Positions 36,300 through 48,200 of a stretch of DNA of 64,000 nt are shown piece after piece. The notes below the pieces were generated by a model. It was given only the letters and a program-made list of their open reading frames with translations, made no database searches and had not been told where the DNA came from. This DNA is from Doris montereyensis (taxonomy: Eukaryota; Mollusca; Gastropoda; Nudibranchia; Dorididae), in NCBI GenBank assembly GCA_037039925.1, contig JAXRKP010000038.1, positions 494,501 through 558,500 of the forward strand, read 5' to 3'. Numbering within the stretch: position 1 is the first letter of the stretch; every line of letters starts with the position of its first letter. A program made the position numbers and the translations under genes.

Positions 36300-37180
36300 C
36301 CATCCACTGGATCTTTGGCGTCTTTCTTCGTTGGCCCTTTTCCCAAAGAAAGCAAAATAAAACGGGAACTGACTTATATAAAATTTTTAAAAAAAAGAAA
36401 GAAAAAAAGATTACAGGGTGGCTCAAAAGTTGCCTTGCCCACACATTATTGATGTCTTGATGTCACCATGTTCACATTTTGGAAAGAAAGTAAAGGATCG
36501 ACAGATTTTGTTCTACCACACATTTTGAACACATTGACTATAGTTTTATAATATTTTCATGTATTTATAGATATGATTTTTTTTTACCCACACATTATTG
36601 ATGTCTTGATGTCAGAAACGTTTTTGAGAACATGAGATTCTGTAAGGTGGACATGATTTTGGTTTTCAAAGAAACAAAGACGTTGATGTCTTGATGTCAT
36701 CCACGGACAGACATGGATCCAACCAACCAACCAATATGATTTTGGTTTTGCTGCTGCCAGTGCTATTTTTCCTTCATTTGCAATTCTCTCGTTCAGTCTT
36801 TTCCATAGATTTTGATCTAAAGAAAACGATTTTTTGATTTAAGAGAATAACATTATTGAAAAATTGATGTCACGGTTTGATATATAGACATGGATAATAA
36901 TAATAGGATATGATTTTGATAATATATATAATGCAGGAAACAGAATGAATGATATGAGAATAGTTTAAATCAGCATGCATGATGTGTTAAATGTCAAGGT
37001 AAAAGACCAAAAAAGGCAGATCGTGGAGAAAGGGGATGATTTTGGTAAAGAGGCCCTAAATTAAAAAAATTAACCTTCTTGATGTCACGGTTTTCAGACA
37101 TGGATCGCCTGGTGAAAAATGATTCCAGGTTTACACCGGAAACAAAATAATGTCGGGAACTGACTTTTTAAAATTTTTAA
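36300..37180 (+). repeat. Copy 2 of the duplicated 0.8-kb sequence
   Basis: Collinear with copy 1, but at corresponding patches it carries words of the following 75-bp repeat: 'cttgatgtca', 'gacatggatc', 'tatgattttggtttt'. A third partial copy begins near 37130 ('cgggaactgact', 'acagggtggct'). Confidence 0.8.
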
Positions 37181-37199
37181 AAAGAAAGAAAAAAGATAC

Positions 37200-37764
37200 A
37201 ATACAGGGTGGCTTTTGCCTTGCCCACACATTATTGATGTCTTGATGTCACGGTTTTGAGACATGGATCGTAAGTAAAGGATATGATTTTGGTTTTACCC
37301 ACACATTATTGATTTCTTGATGTCACGGTTTTGAGACATGGATCGTAAGTAAAGGATATGATTTTGGTTTTACCCACACATTATTGATTTCTTGATGTCA
37401 CGGTTTTGAGACATGGATCGTAAGTAAAGGATATGATTTTGGACATTGATTTCTTGATGTCACGGTTTTGAGACATGGATCGTAAGTAAAGGATATGATT
37501 TTGGTTTTACCTTGATGTCACGGTTTTGAGACATGGATCACATTATTGATTTCTTGATGTCACGGTTTTGAGACATGGATCGTAAGTAAAGGATATGATT
37601 TTGGTTTTACCCACACATTATTGATTTCTTGATGTCACGGTTTTGAGACATGGATCGTAAGTAAAGGATATGATTTTGGTTTTACCCACGCATTATTGAT
37701 TTCTTGATGTCACGGTTTTGAGACATGGATCGTAAGTAAAGGATATGAGATGATTTTGGTTTTA
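37200..37764. repeat. 75-bp minisatellite, about 7 units
   Basis: The unit joins 'ttttacccacacattattga', 'tttcttgatgtcacggtttt', 'gagacatggatcgtaagtaa' and 'aggatatgattttgg'. Two units near 37441 and 37511 are shortened. Confidence 0.95.
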
Positions 37765-38080
37765 CCTACATCCACAACTAAGGTGATATTGAAGTTTTTA
37801 ATGTTGTCTACTCGGGCTGCCCTGTAAACAGCCAAGGGATCTTTAAGGTGCAGAGTGTTGTGATCTGCACACAGGGCCTCTTTTTTACCGTTCGTCTCCG
37901 ATGGAACTAGGTGTCGATCCATCGACCTGGACTGAGGGGAGGGGGGGGCTAGATTTTACTTTCCTCCCTCCAAAAAAAATAAAAATTCGAGATAATTGTT
38001 TGATCGTAGGCGGGGCTTGAACCCACTACCTTTGGGTTGAGAGGTCGACACCTTGCCTCTGGAGTACCGAGTCCCCAGCA
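37765..38080 (-). repeat. SINE-C copy 5, right flank of the 75-bp array
   Basis: Minus-oriented: 'tacatccacaactaaggtgat', 'ccctgtaaacagccaagggatcttta', 'aactaggtgtcgatccatcgacc', 'cttgaacccactacc' and 'ctctggagtaccgagtcccc'. Confidence 0.88.
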
Positions 38081-38254
38081 AGTAGAGGACAATGCAATGA
38101 CCTCCAAGTTTCCTTGACCTACACCACGTGACTCTTTGGAGGAGGGTGGTGAAGGTTTATACGTGTCAATGTGTCTGTTATGATAACTCTGTATGTCTGT
38201 CTGTCTGTCTTGCTCTTTCTCTACCTCTCTATTCATCTCTGCCCGTCTTTCGTG

Positions 38255-38395
38255 GGTGGTAGGTGCTTGTTACTGGTAGGTCCTACTGACGTCTTTTCAC
38301 TCTTTCACTTATCAGTCATCTTGCTCTTTCCTCTTATTTCACCATGAGATCACTGCATATGTTAGACTGGATACATTTAAATGAAACAAAAGCCT
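38255..38395 (+). repeat. SINE-B copy
   Basis: 'gtaggtgcttgttactggtaggtcctactgacgtcttttcactctttca' to 'gatcactgcatatgttagactgg..aaatgaaac'. Confidence 0.75.
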
Positions 38396-39359
38396 GTTTC
38401 TCTCGTGGAGTTTCCTCATTCTCCTTCAGGCACTTGTTGCTACAAAGACTAGAATGTCATGAGTAATTGAAACTCAAAATGTTGTTCACTATCTTATCAG
38501 CTCGTGTTTAAAGCTAAAGCAAACTTGTCTTTATTGTATTGGGACAATGATGAAAGAAAAGGATTTTGTCACTAGATAAAGAGTGATTAATACAAGTTAT
38601 TCTTTGTATTCTGAAATTGATTATGAAAATTCGCCCACATGTATGTCAAATGTTAGTTATATTCTCACTTTTGTTCTCAAGTGAAGTTTAGATTAGTTCT
38701 AAGTTCGATGAGTCAGTGCTGACACTACAGTAATATTATTGTATTGTGTGTCGATTGGTTTATCTTTTGAAACATTATTCCACTTCCTTCTGATTGTCGC
38801 TTTAAAAAAATATATCACTTAATATCATATCAGCATCGTTGTCTCTTACACCTTTGATGGATCAGTCTGTCAAAATAATGATTGTCAACTTGATTTTATG
38901 CGATAGTAAATCTCATTAACCTCATTAGTGTCTGACTCGATCTAATAATTGTACCTGATAACACCTGGGTATAACACGTTTGTATGATATATACAAATAT
39001 GTTTGTATGATATATACAAATATATATATATATTATATATATATATATAGATGTATAACTCAGCGTGAAAAGATGGGTCGGGTAATGGGTGACTCAGGCA
39101 ACTCAATTTGAAATGATTTTTTTACGTTGAAATTACATTCAATAGACTTTAAAATGATTGCTCTGTCTACAGAAGCAACGGCAATCCTTAATTCATAGAA
39201 ATGTACGTGTAAGAGGCATGTTAATGCAAACGCATTAGGGAAACGCTCATTGTCAGTGTGGACATTTGAAAACGGCCATGTTGAAATGTGCCGTAGAAAG
39301 TTAGATTTTTTAAGTACATTGCTATTTTGATTTGATTTGATTTACCCACACCCACCACT
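38396..39359. other. Intergenic sequence, no gene seen
   Basis: AT-rich with a TATA-repeat stretch at 38985-39050. No exon supported. Confidence 0.4.
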
Positions 39360-39537
<178 letters not shown>

Positions 39538-39574
39538 TGATACTAAACATGCATATTCTTATAATAATATGCAA

Positions 39575-40190
39575 ACGAATACACAGAATACAAGGAGGAA
39601 GTGGTCAAGACCATAAATCAGCTCAACACAGCAGGGCCTGATAGTGTTTCAAACGAAGGTGGATGCTATCACAACAGCAGATGTGCTATACATGTTATTG
39701 GTTGTTTTTTTTTGGGTTTTTTTTTACCAAGGTTTGGGAAGAGGAACGATACCCTAAAGAGTGTAAGAATGAGACATAGCTAAACTACCAAAGAAGGAGA
39801 TCTCGGAAATTACAACTACAGATGAAAAACATTGGTATCTGTATACAAATCCAACAAAGTGTTTAGCAGGACGCCGCCTCACTGAATCAAGACACAGTCG
39901 ATTTAAATCCGAGAGACCAAGACGTTGGCCCTCGGAGAAAATCGATCATAATATACAAACTAACATCGCCACTTCAAGAGTAATAACTGAGCATTCCCAC
40001 GAGTGGAACTCCCCTCCTATTACTTTCATATATTACTAAATGGCATCTGACATGCGACACTACGGAATGTCAGAGAAAATAGTTGACCTAACAGAGAGAA
40101 TGCACGAAAGTATAAGATGCAAAGCACCTCATGAAGACGAGCGACCGGAAGGGCCAGAAGAGAAACAGGAGCACTCCAGGACTGCCCAGC
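39575..40190 (+). pseudogene. Degenerate LINE reverse-transcriptase relic
   Basis: Broken frames show VVKTINQLNTAGPDSVSNE, resembling the 'K-A-P-G-x-D-x-I-P-x-E' block before RT domain 1, then a decayed 'W-E-E-E-R-Y-P-K-E-(W)' region, a 'GNYNY' trace and a later 'MSEKIVDLTERMHESIR' trace. Order and spacing fit a non-LTR RT. It has many stops and a T-rich insertion near 39700. Confidence 0.65.
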
Positions 40191-40435
40191 TACACACCAT
40201 CCCCCCTTCACATTAACAACAGACTGGCTGATGAAAAGGACCACAGCATGAATGAAAAAAATGGAATTCTATACTATTAAGACTGCGACCAAAAACTCGA
40301 TGACTCAAATCCTGCAGACGATCCTGTGACCCACCGACCGAACTGATGGCAAAGCTCTCAAGATTCACCAGTTTAAAATACATGATGGAAAGTAGGAAAT
40401 TTATGAGGAACACAACGACGACCACTGAGGTGATC

Positions 40436-40625
40436 TCGAGGTTCTTGGTGGTAGGATCCACCTACCTGGACCTTTGACCCCTTGGACCCCTTGGACCGAG
40501 GGAAATGGGAGGGGAGGGTGAGAAAAAACCCTCGAGAAAATGTTTCGACCGTTGGTGAGACTTGAACCCATGATCTTTTGGTTAAGAGGCCGACACCTTG
40601 CCCCTGGACTACCGAGTCCCCTGGT
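40436..40625 (-). repeat. SINE-C copy 6 (partial)
   Basis: Minus-oriented: 'gatccacctacctggacc', 'gagacttgaacccatgatcttttgg' and 'gaggccgacaccttgcccctggactaccgagtcccc'. Confidence 0.8.
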
Positions 40626-40744
40626 ACACTGCTTAACACAAATTTATTTATTATTATCTTTTCTCCAACTGAGTTAATTGCATGGTATTAATATAGTAAC
40701 TCGATCCATTGACATAAAACACACACATACACACACCCACACAC

Positions 40745-41012
40745 ACTGTACTCGGTGGCCGAGTGATTAGGCTGCCGGACTGGGGATCATGACGTCCTGG
40801 GCTCGAATCTGGCAAAGCCAGGCCCGATGTTGTGTTCCCTGGGAAAGACACTTAACACGCATTTCCCCACTGGACACAGATGAAAAATGAGTACAAGCAC
40901 TAGCTTGGAAGATAAAAGCTGTGTCAGACTAGCGCCCTGTTCTGTTTCCCTTCTATCGAAACCAAGATAAACTCTGGCTCTATGGGCCGTAATAACCTTA
41001 AAGGAACTTTAC
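40745..41012 (+). repeat. SINE-A copy
   Basis: 'ctcggtggccgagtgattaggctgccggactggggatcatgacgtcc' to 'gggccgtaataaccttaaaggaacttta'. A CA run precedes it. Confidence 0.88.
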
Positions 41013-41040
41013 ATAAATAAAAAACCACACACACATACTC

Positions 41041-42035
41041 TCTCCCCTATCTCCGCCCCCCTCTCTCTCTCTCTCGCTCGCTCTCTCCCCCTCTCGCTTG
41101 TTCACTTCACCTCTCGCTCGCTCACTCTCCCTGTCGCTCGCTCACTCTCCCTGTCGCTCGCTCGCTCACTCTCCCCTGTCGCTCGCTCACTCTCCCTGTC
41201 GCTCGCTCGCCTCCCTCTTGCTCGCTCGCCCTCCCTCTTGCTCGCCGCCCTCCCCTCTCGCTCGCCTCCCTCTCGCTCGCTCTCTCCCCCTCTCGCTCGC
41301 TCACTCTCCCTCTCGTTCGCTCCTCACTCCCCCCTCGTTCGCTCGTCGCTCTCCCCTCTCGCTCGCTCGCCCTCCCCTCTCGCTTGCTTGCCTCTCCCCT
41401 CTCGCTCTTGCCCTCTCCCCTCCCTCTCGCTCGCCCTCCCTCCCGCTCGCTCACTCCCCCTCGCTCACTCACTCCCCCTCTCGCTCGCTTGGCCTCCCTC
41501 TTGCTCTCTCCCCTCTCACCCTCTCGCTCGCTCGCCCTCTCACCCTCTCGCTCGCTCACCTCCCTCACGCTTCGCCTCTCCCTCCTCTCTCGCTTGCTCG
41601 CTTCTCCCTCTCGCTCGCTCTCAATCTCTCTCGCTCGCACACCCCCTCCCTCTCGCTCGCTCGCCCTCCTCTTGCTCGCTCTCTCAATTTCTCTCGCTCG
41701 CACACCCTCCCTCTCGCTCTCAATCTCTCTCGCTCGCTCTCAATCCCTCTCGCTCACTCTCAATCCCTCTCGTCTCGCTCACCCTCCCTCCCTCTCGCTC
41801 GCTCACCTCCTCCTCTCCCTCCCTCCCTCCCCTCTGCTCGCTCACCCTCCCTCCCTCTCGCTCGCTCTTCCTCTCTCTCGCTCGCTCGCCCTCCCTCTCG
41901 CTCACTCATCCTCCCTCTCTCTCGCTTGTTCTCAATCTCTCTCTCTCTCTCGATCGCTCTCTCTCTCTGTCTCTCGCTCTCTCTCTCTTTCTCTCGATCT
42001 CTCTCTCTCTCTCTCTCTCTCGCTCGTTCGCTCTG

Positions 42036-42113
<78 letters not shown>

Positions 42114-42118
42114 TTCTC
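41041..42118. repeat. 1.1-kb pyrimidine array of CTCGCTCG/CTCCC words
   Basis: The plus strand is almost only C and T with spaced G, built from 'ctcgctcgctcactctccct'-type words, grading into pure (CT)n at the right. All three plus frames stay open (Ser/Leu/Pro/Arg) and the minus frames read Arg/Glu. These long frames are artefacts of composition. Confidence 0.96.
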
Positions 42119-42479
42119 AGTGTGTGTATATGCTGTATATCGATCTTTCTCCACCAAATTGCTTGTCACTGTTGCCATCCCTCCCCTTAAAAGAAACAAA
42201 ACCTAAAAATATAGACAAACAACTCACTCAAAACCAAACAAACAAACAAACAAAACAAAGAAGAAAACAAAAGAAACAAAAGCAAAGCCCCAAACACACC
42301 CACACAAAATCCCCCACACAGACATTACAAAAACCAAACAACGACACTACCCTCCCCCCCCACTATAATACAGTCCTGTAAATACATGGATAAATTAACG
42401 AGGAAAAGGAATGAATAGTGAATAAACAAATGAATGTATAAAAGAGCAAATAAATGAATATATAGATGAAAAGATAAAG

Positions 42480-42625
42480 AAATAAAGAAAGAACGAAAGA
42501 AACAAACAAAACAAATAAATAAAAATAAAGAAGGAAAGAAAGAAGGAAAGAAAGAAAGAAAGAAAAAAGAAAGAAAGAAAGAAAGAAAGGAAGAAAGAAA
42601 GGGAGAATAGAAGAAAGAAAGAAAT
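42480..42625. repeat. (GAAA)n-type microsatellite
   Basis: Purine run of 'gaaagaaagaaagg' words on the plus strand. Confidence 0.95.
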
Positions 42626-42829
42626 GAGAACCTTTTTCGAAGGTGTGCGCTGTGCACTCTCCAGGTGCTCCACGTGATTCCATTTGCTTCTCAAGGGCAT
42701 TTCAAATTTGATGTTCCTAATGTGTTGGTGTCGTGAGTGGTAATTTTTTTTCTTATGACCTATTGGTCCTTCCTGTGTTGGTTGAATACTGCGTGACAAG
42801 AATTGATGGAGAATCAATAAGTTGCGCGA

Positions 42830-43047
42830 GCTGTTTGCTGTCCCGATCGGCTCCTGGGCACAGCCATCTCTGCCCTCCGGAAACTACGAGGAGACACGGG
42901 CACTGTAGTTGTCACGTGATCTCACTGTTGGTAAACATGGCGCTGCGCTAAGTTTGATAAACTTGCCTCTTCACGCTTGTCTTCAAAGGAGGATACTTTT
43001 CGGGATATTGTTCAGTTGTTGAAGTTGTGTTTGTGTTGTTTGATGTA
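42830..43047 (+). promoter_or_regulatory. Candidate promoter and 5' UTR of the phospholipase D gene
   Basis: Locally more GC- and CpG-rich than the surroundings. It contains 'gtcacgtgat' (palindromic CACGTG E-box, 42914-42923) and 'aacatggcgctgc' (YY1-like AANATGGCG, about 42934). No TATA box. Assignment rests on position directly before the PLD start codon and on these motifs. Confidence 0.4.
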
Positions 43048-45131
43048 ATGGCTTCGGCCATTGAGGGTGATGGTGCTGTACCAGATACGACCCGTGAATT
43101 CTTAAGGTCTTTTTCAACTACAGAATATAATGTAGATTCAGACACGGATTCGGACTACGCCGAACTCACGCCTATTCCTGAAACTCCGGACGGAGCTCTA
43201 GACGAGTTTGATGCAGGAGACGGGGACGGTCTTCACATTGGTAAGATGAGCACGGTTACAATATTTTTGAAAGTTCATTATTTTCAGTTTTCAGCCTTTT
43301 TCTCCAGATAGAATTGTAAATAAATGTTCAGAAAAATGTGTATGAAAATGAAAATAAAAATAAAGTTGTCAGTGGACAATTAAAGCGACACGGCAACACA
43401 AACATGAAGTATAGATCTAGATCTAGATTCTAGCTCTTGTGCTCTAGAGATCTAATCTATCTTTTAAAAACTTCCTTTACTTTTGATTCTATAGGCCTAC
43501 CATATTACATATTGGTTTAGAATTATAGTGTGTAGTATATTGTAGCCAACAGGAAGTAGCACTCTTTGTAGTTGGAAGAATATGATATATTATAATATAT
43601 ATATGTGTGTTAATTCTAATAAAACTTTTAGAACAAATGAAATACACTAATTGATAAATAATTATAATACACAGTAACAATAATAGTAGTAATATAATTA
43701 TAAATAATCACCGTAATACAAACAAATTAACACTGACAATAATAACAAAAATGTATAGTATGATAATTATTTAATAATTCATAATAATAATATTATAATG
43801 ATAAATTAATAAATCATAAATGATATATGATCAATATATTAATCAATCAAAATATAATAATAGCAGCACAGGGCTAAAGATATTTATGTTTCATGGTACT
43901 CTGTTGCCTGAGCAAAAGTTGTAGAGAGGTCAAGTAAATGTATTGCAAGGCTGCGTGAATTGCATATTTTTGTTATTGCAATGCACATTTTGCTTTTGAG
44001 GAAAGTGTTTCTAGAGAAAATTTGTAACACTTTCAGCTTGACTATTATCTATAGGAAAGAAGGCATCATATGAAGAGTTTAAATGAAGAGATGCTAATAT
44101 TATCATTAAAATTCATATTTACAAAGACATTATATATATAATATTTGGTAAAGAGTCAAATATGTAACCAGCAGAAAAGAGAAAGATCAAAATGTAGGGG
44201 CACCTTACTAACTTGGCTTCATGTTTCTTTTTCGTAACTTGTCATTTTGCATGGGTTTGTGTCCTTCCCTTGTTTTGTGAGTTTCTGTTTTCACCTTCGG
44301 TACAATCCCCTCCAGTAGCCCATCTTGCCACCCATAAAGATAATTGATTAATATGGATCTATAGTCCGTATCCCACCCCGACTGTAGATCATTTATCCCC
44401 AGCAGGCCATTTCATTCAACATCATTCTCAACTCCCGTGGGGGGGGGAAGCATACAGTACACAAGCCTAACGCTCTGACAAGACCTTTCTCTACCTATAG
44501 CTAGGTTCTCATTCACATCTGAGCCAAGTGAGGAAAGAAGAGTGAAAAACTTTTCCTAAGAGTACAAGTTGTGAAAAAACCCCCACCTGTGCCAGCCGTG
44601 GGGCTTGAACAAGTGTTGTCGAGATTACAAGCTCTCACAACACTACAGTTCAGCTACAAGGCCACACTTGGTCATTATAGGCTGGGCATTGTCGATATTT
44701 GCGGTATAAGCCATTTTTTTTTTTAGGGTAAATCTTGCTGTGGTAGGCGTCTGGGGGATTTGAATTTGTGTCCCCATCGCAGCAGCTGCAGGCTTTGTTC
44801 TTTGTTGGTGGCTCCTTGAATGGTGTGTATTATACCATGTATACATATGTTTCTTACCCCAATAGCTCATGGCGAAAGTTTTTAATGCAAGTGTCATTTA
44901 CAGTATCAGCGATGATGAGCTTAAAGATTCTTTCCTTCTTTTTTTTGTTGTTGGGCTTTTCATCATTGCTAAATTTGTATAGCTGTGCTTGTGAACGTGT
45001 ATTGGTCATGAAATTGTCTGAAGATTCGTTCCTACTTTTTGCCGTTATTGCATTAGGTTAAGATGGCATTATCTATATATTGCGAAGTTCACAGCCACCT
45101 TAAGTTGGCCTTCAAACATGGATGGAGTGTT

Positions 45132-45209
<78 letters not shown>

Positions 45210-48200
45210 AAAAAAATATAATATATATTTGTGTCATCGTTTGACATGGAAGAACTCCCATAATCGAGCACACACTATCACTGTCAGTGAATCTGCACCA
45301 CTCCCCAACCCACTCTCTCCACACAAAACCCCCCCCCCCCCCTCCCCAATTTCCATCCGAGGCACGGTAAGGTTTTTGGAAGTAACCATCTTTTGACCTG
45401 TTCTCTTCTTGATCAGCGTATAATTAGTACGTGAATTACTTAAAAATGAAATGCTCAAGCGAGTTTATGTATGAATAGAATAGCTTAATACAACGTACAA
45501 AGCAGAACGGAGTTGAAAGCGAGTCTATGTATGAATAGAATAGCTTAATGCAGCATACAAAGCAGAACTGAGTTGGAAGCGAGTCTATGTTATGAATAGA
45601 ATTGCATAAATGCAGCATACAAAGCAGAACGGAGTTGAAAGTGAGTCTATGTTATGAATAGAATAGCTTAATACAGTATACAAAGCAGAAACGAGTTGAA
45701 AGCGAGTCTGTATGAATAGAATAGCTTATGCAGCATACAAAGCAGAACGGAGTTGAAAGCGAGTCTATGTATGAATAGAATAGCTTAATACAGCATACAA
45801 AGCAGAACAGAGTTGAAAGCAAGTCTATGTATGAATAGAATAGCTTATGCAGCATACAAGGTAGAACGGAGTTGGAAGCGAGTCTATGTATGAATAGAGT
45901 AGCTTAATACAGCATACAAAGCAGAACAGAGTTGAAAGTGAGTCTATATATGAATAGAATCAGAACAGAGTTGAAAGCGAGTCTATGTATGAATAGAATA
46001 GCTTATAAATATATATACAGCATACAAAGCAGAACCAAGTTGAAAGCGAGTCTACTTGAAGCAATATAAGTAGATGTGATTATTTATGATCTAGATTAAG
46101 ACACATACATACCTAGATGTAATTATTTATGATCTAAATTAAGACATGCTTACTACCTAGATAAAATTATTTATGATCTAGATTAAGACAATGATACATA
46201 CCTAGATGTAATTATTTATGATCTAAATTAAGACATGCTTACTACCTAGATAAAATTATTGATTTATACATTCCTAGATGTAATTATTTATGATCTATAT
46301 TAAGACATACATACCTAGATAAAATTATTTATGATCTAGATTAAGATTATACTTACCTTAAATGCCTTTGTTGTCTAACCAGGCCATGTAGTCAATGTAG
46401 TATCAGTCCAAGGATTATTATTGGTAGAGATGAATAGAAACATTTGTCATGATAATGGAATATTGAATGTTTACAATCCATATACACACATATTAGAATC
46501 AAAGTTAAAACACTGCTGCCACTATGAAATGTGTAACTTTAAGACATTTCAAGATCATGAGATTCGATAAGTTTTAATGAGAACTGCAAGCCAGTGTAAT
46601 GGAATTACAGGAAAGTGAATCGACGATTTGTTTGTTACTACTTGATTTGTACTCACGGCATCATGTTGTCACAACTTTCATTAAACAGAGTGGACTATGA
46701 AGCGTTTATTTCTAATGTATAATAACAACAACAATTTGATGTGATATCACGACATGCTCGAGAGGCCTGGTTCAGTCAAGTCGTTAAAACTCATTAGTAG
46801 ACTCGGGGTTGCATTCAGAATGGTGAAACTGAAATAGATAAATAACTCGGTATTACCAGAATATTATGTATTATGTGGTAGGATGAGACAGTCTTTCAAT
46901 AACAGTGTGGCCCTGTGTCACCTGGTGTGACAGGGACCATGTAAAATGATTGAACCACAGCAATTGTGATGATTTAAAATTGACTACACATCAGTTTGTT
47001 CTTCTTCTCTATCTTAAACGCCAAATATAGCATACAATGTAATCCCTCATAATAATCTTGATAACAATGATAATGATTATAATGAAGTAACACTGGAATC
47101 GACTGATGGTAGTTACGTTAAATTTTTTTATCTGAACGTCTTTTTGTCAAAATATGGTTAAGATCTATATATACTGCTGGGATTTGAAACTGCGAAATAA
47201 GGCGTGTTATAGAAATGTCATCTAGGTGTAAATAAATATGATGAATAATGAACTAAATAAAGAGGATTAAAAGTCAATGCAAAGAAAACAAAGCAAAATG
47301 CTAGTAACTAGGGAGGTTAAAACAAATAAACCTTACACTGGGCAGAGAGAGAAATGAGAACAAGTTCAAAACTACAATTACTTAAGAGTAATGATTAACT
47401 CGGAAGGAAAACTAATTAAGAATTCAGCCAAAAGAAGCCCCAAAAAACAATGACAGTAGGAAAGGCATTCGTAGGTAAACAGAATTGTCAATAAAAAACT
47501 AAAATGGCAGTTTATAACACAGTTTATTGCCTACTCTCTTCTATGGCAGTTAAACGTGGACTTTAGACAGTAAGGGACACAGTAGAGTACAGACAACTGA
47601 AATGAAATAGCACAGAAGGGATGTAAGTAAAACTAAAAGAGACAAAATCAGGAGCACAATAAGAATCAAACCAGTGCAGATGGCATTGAAACTAAGAAAT
47701 AGAAACTCAGATGCTTTGGGCATGTAAACAGACTATGAGATCACTGCATATATGATGAACGGGGGTGTATTTCAATGAAACACTCTTGTTTTGCCTCGTT
47801 TTGTTACAGTGCGAGTTATATGCAGAGGCGGAAGACCATCATAGAGGACATCAAGGAGAACAGGAAGGGCAAGAAGGGCCAGACGGTGCGGTTTCCCTCA
47901 GACCAGAAGCCCTGGTGTCCGAATCGGACATTGACGCCAGAAAGGTGAGACCTGTCCCAATCAAAGAAAGAACCACACGTTTCGTGTCTTTCCAACACAC
48001 TGTCCTGATCAAAGAACCACACGTTTCGTATCTTTACAACACACTGTCCTGATCAAAGAACCACACGTTTCGTGTCTTTACAACACACTATCCCAATCAA
48101 AGAATCACACGTTTCGTGTCTTTACAACACACTGTCCCAATCAAAGAACCACACGTTTCGTGTCTTTACAACACACTGTCCTGATCAAAGAACCACACGT

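Noticed and set aside
34163..37764. Possible CRISPR array
   Set aside because: Units are contiguous tandem repeats without unique spacers, in an animal genome, with no cas genes.
41098..42381. Long plus-strand frame rich in Ser, Leu, Pro and Arg
   Set aside because: It is a read-through of the CT/CTCG array. All three plus frames are open and there is no domain or splice evidence.
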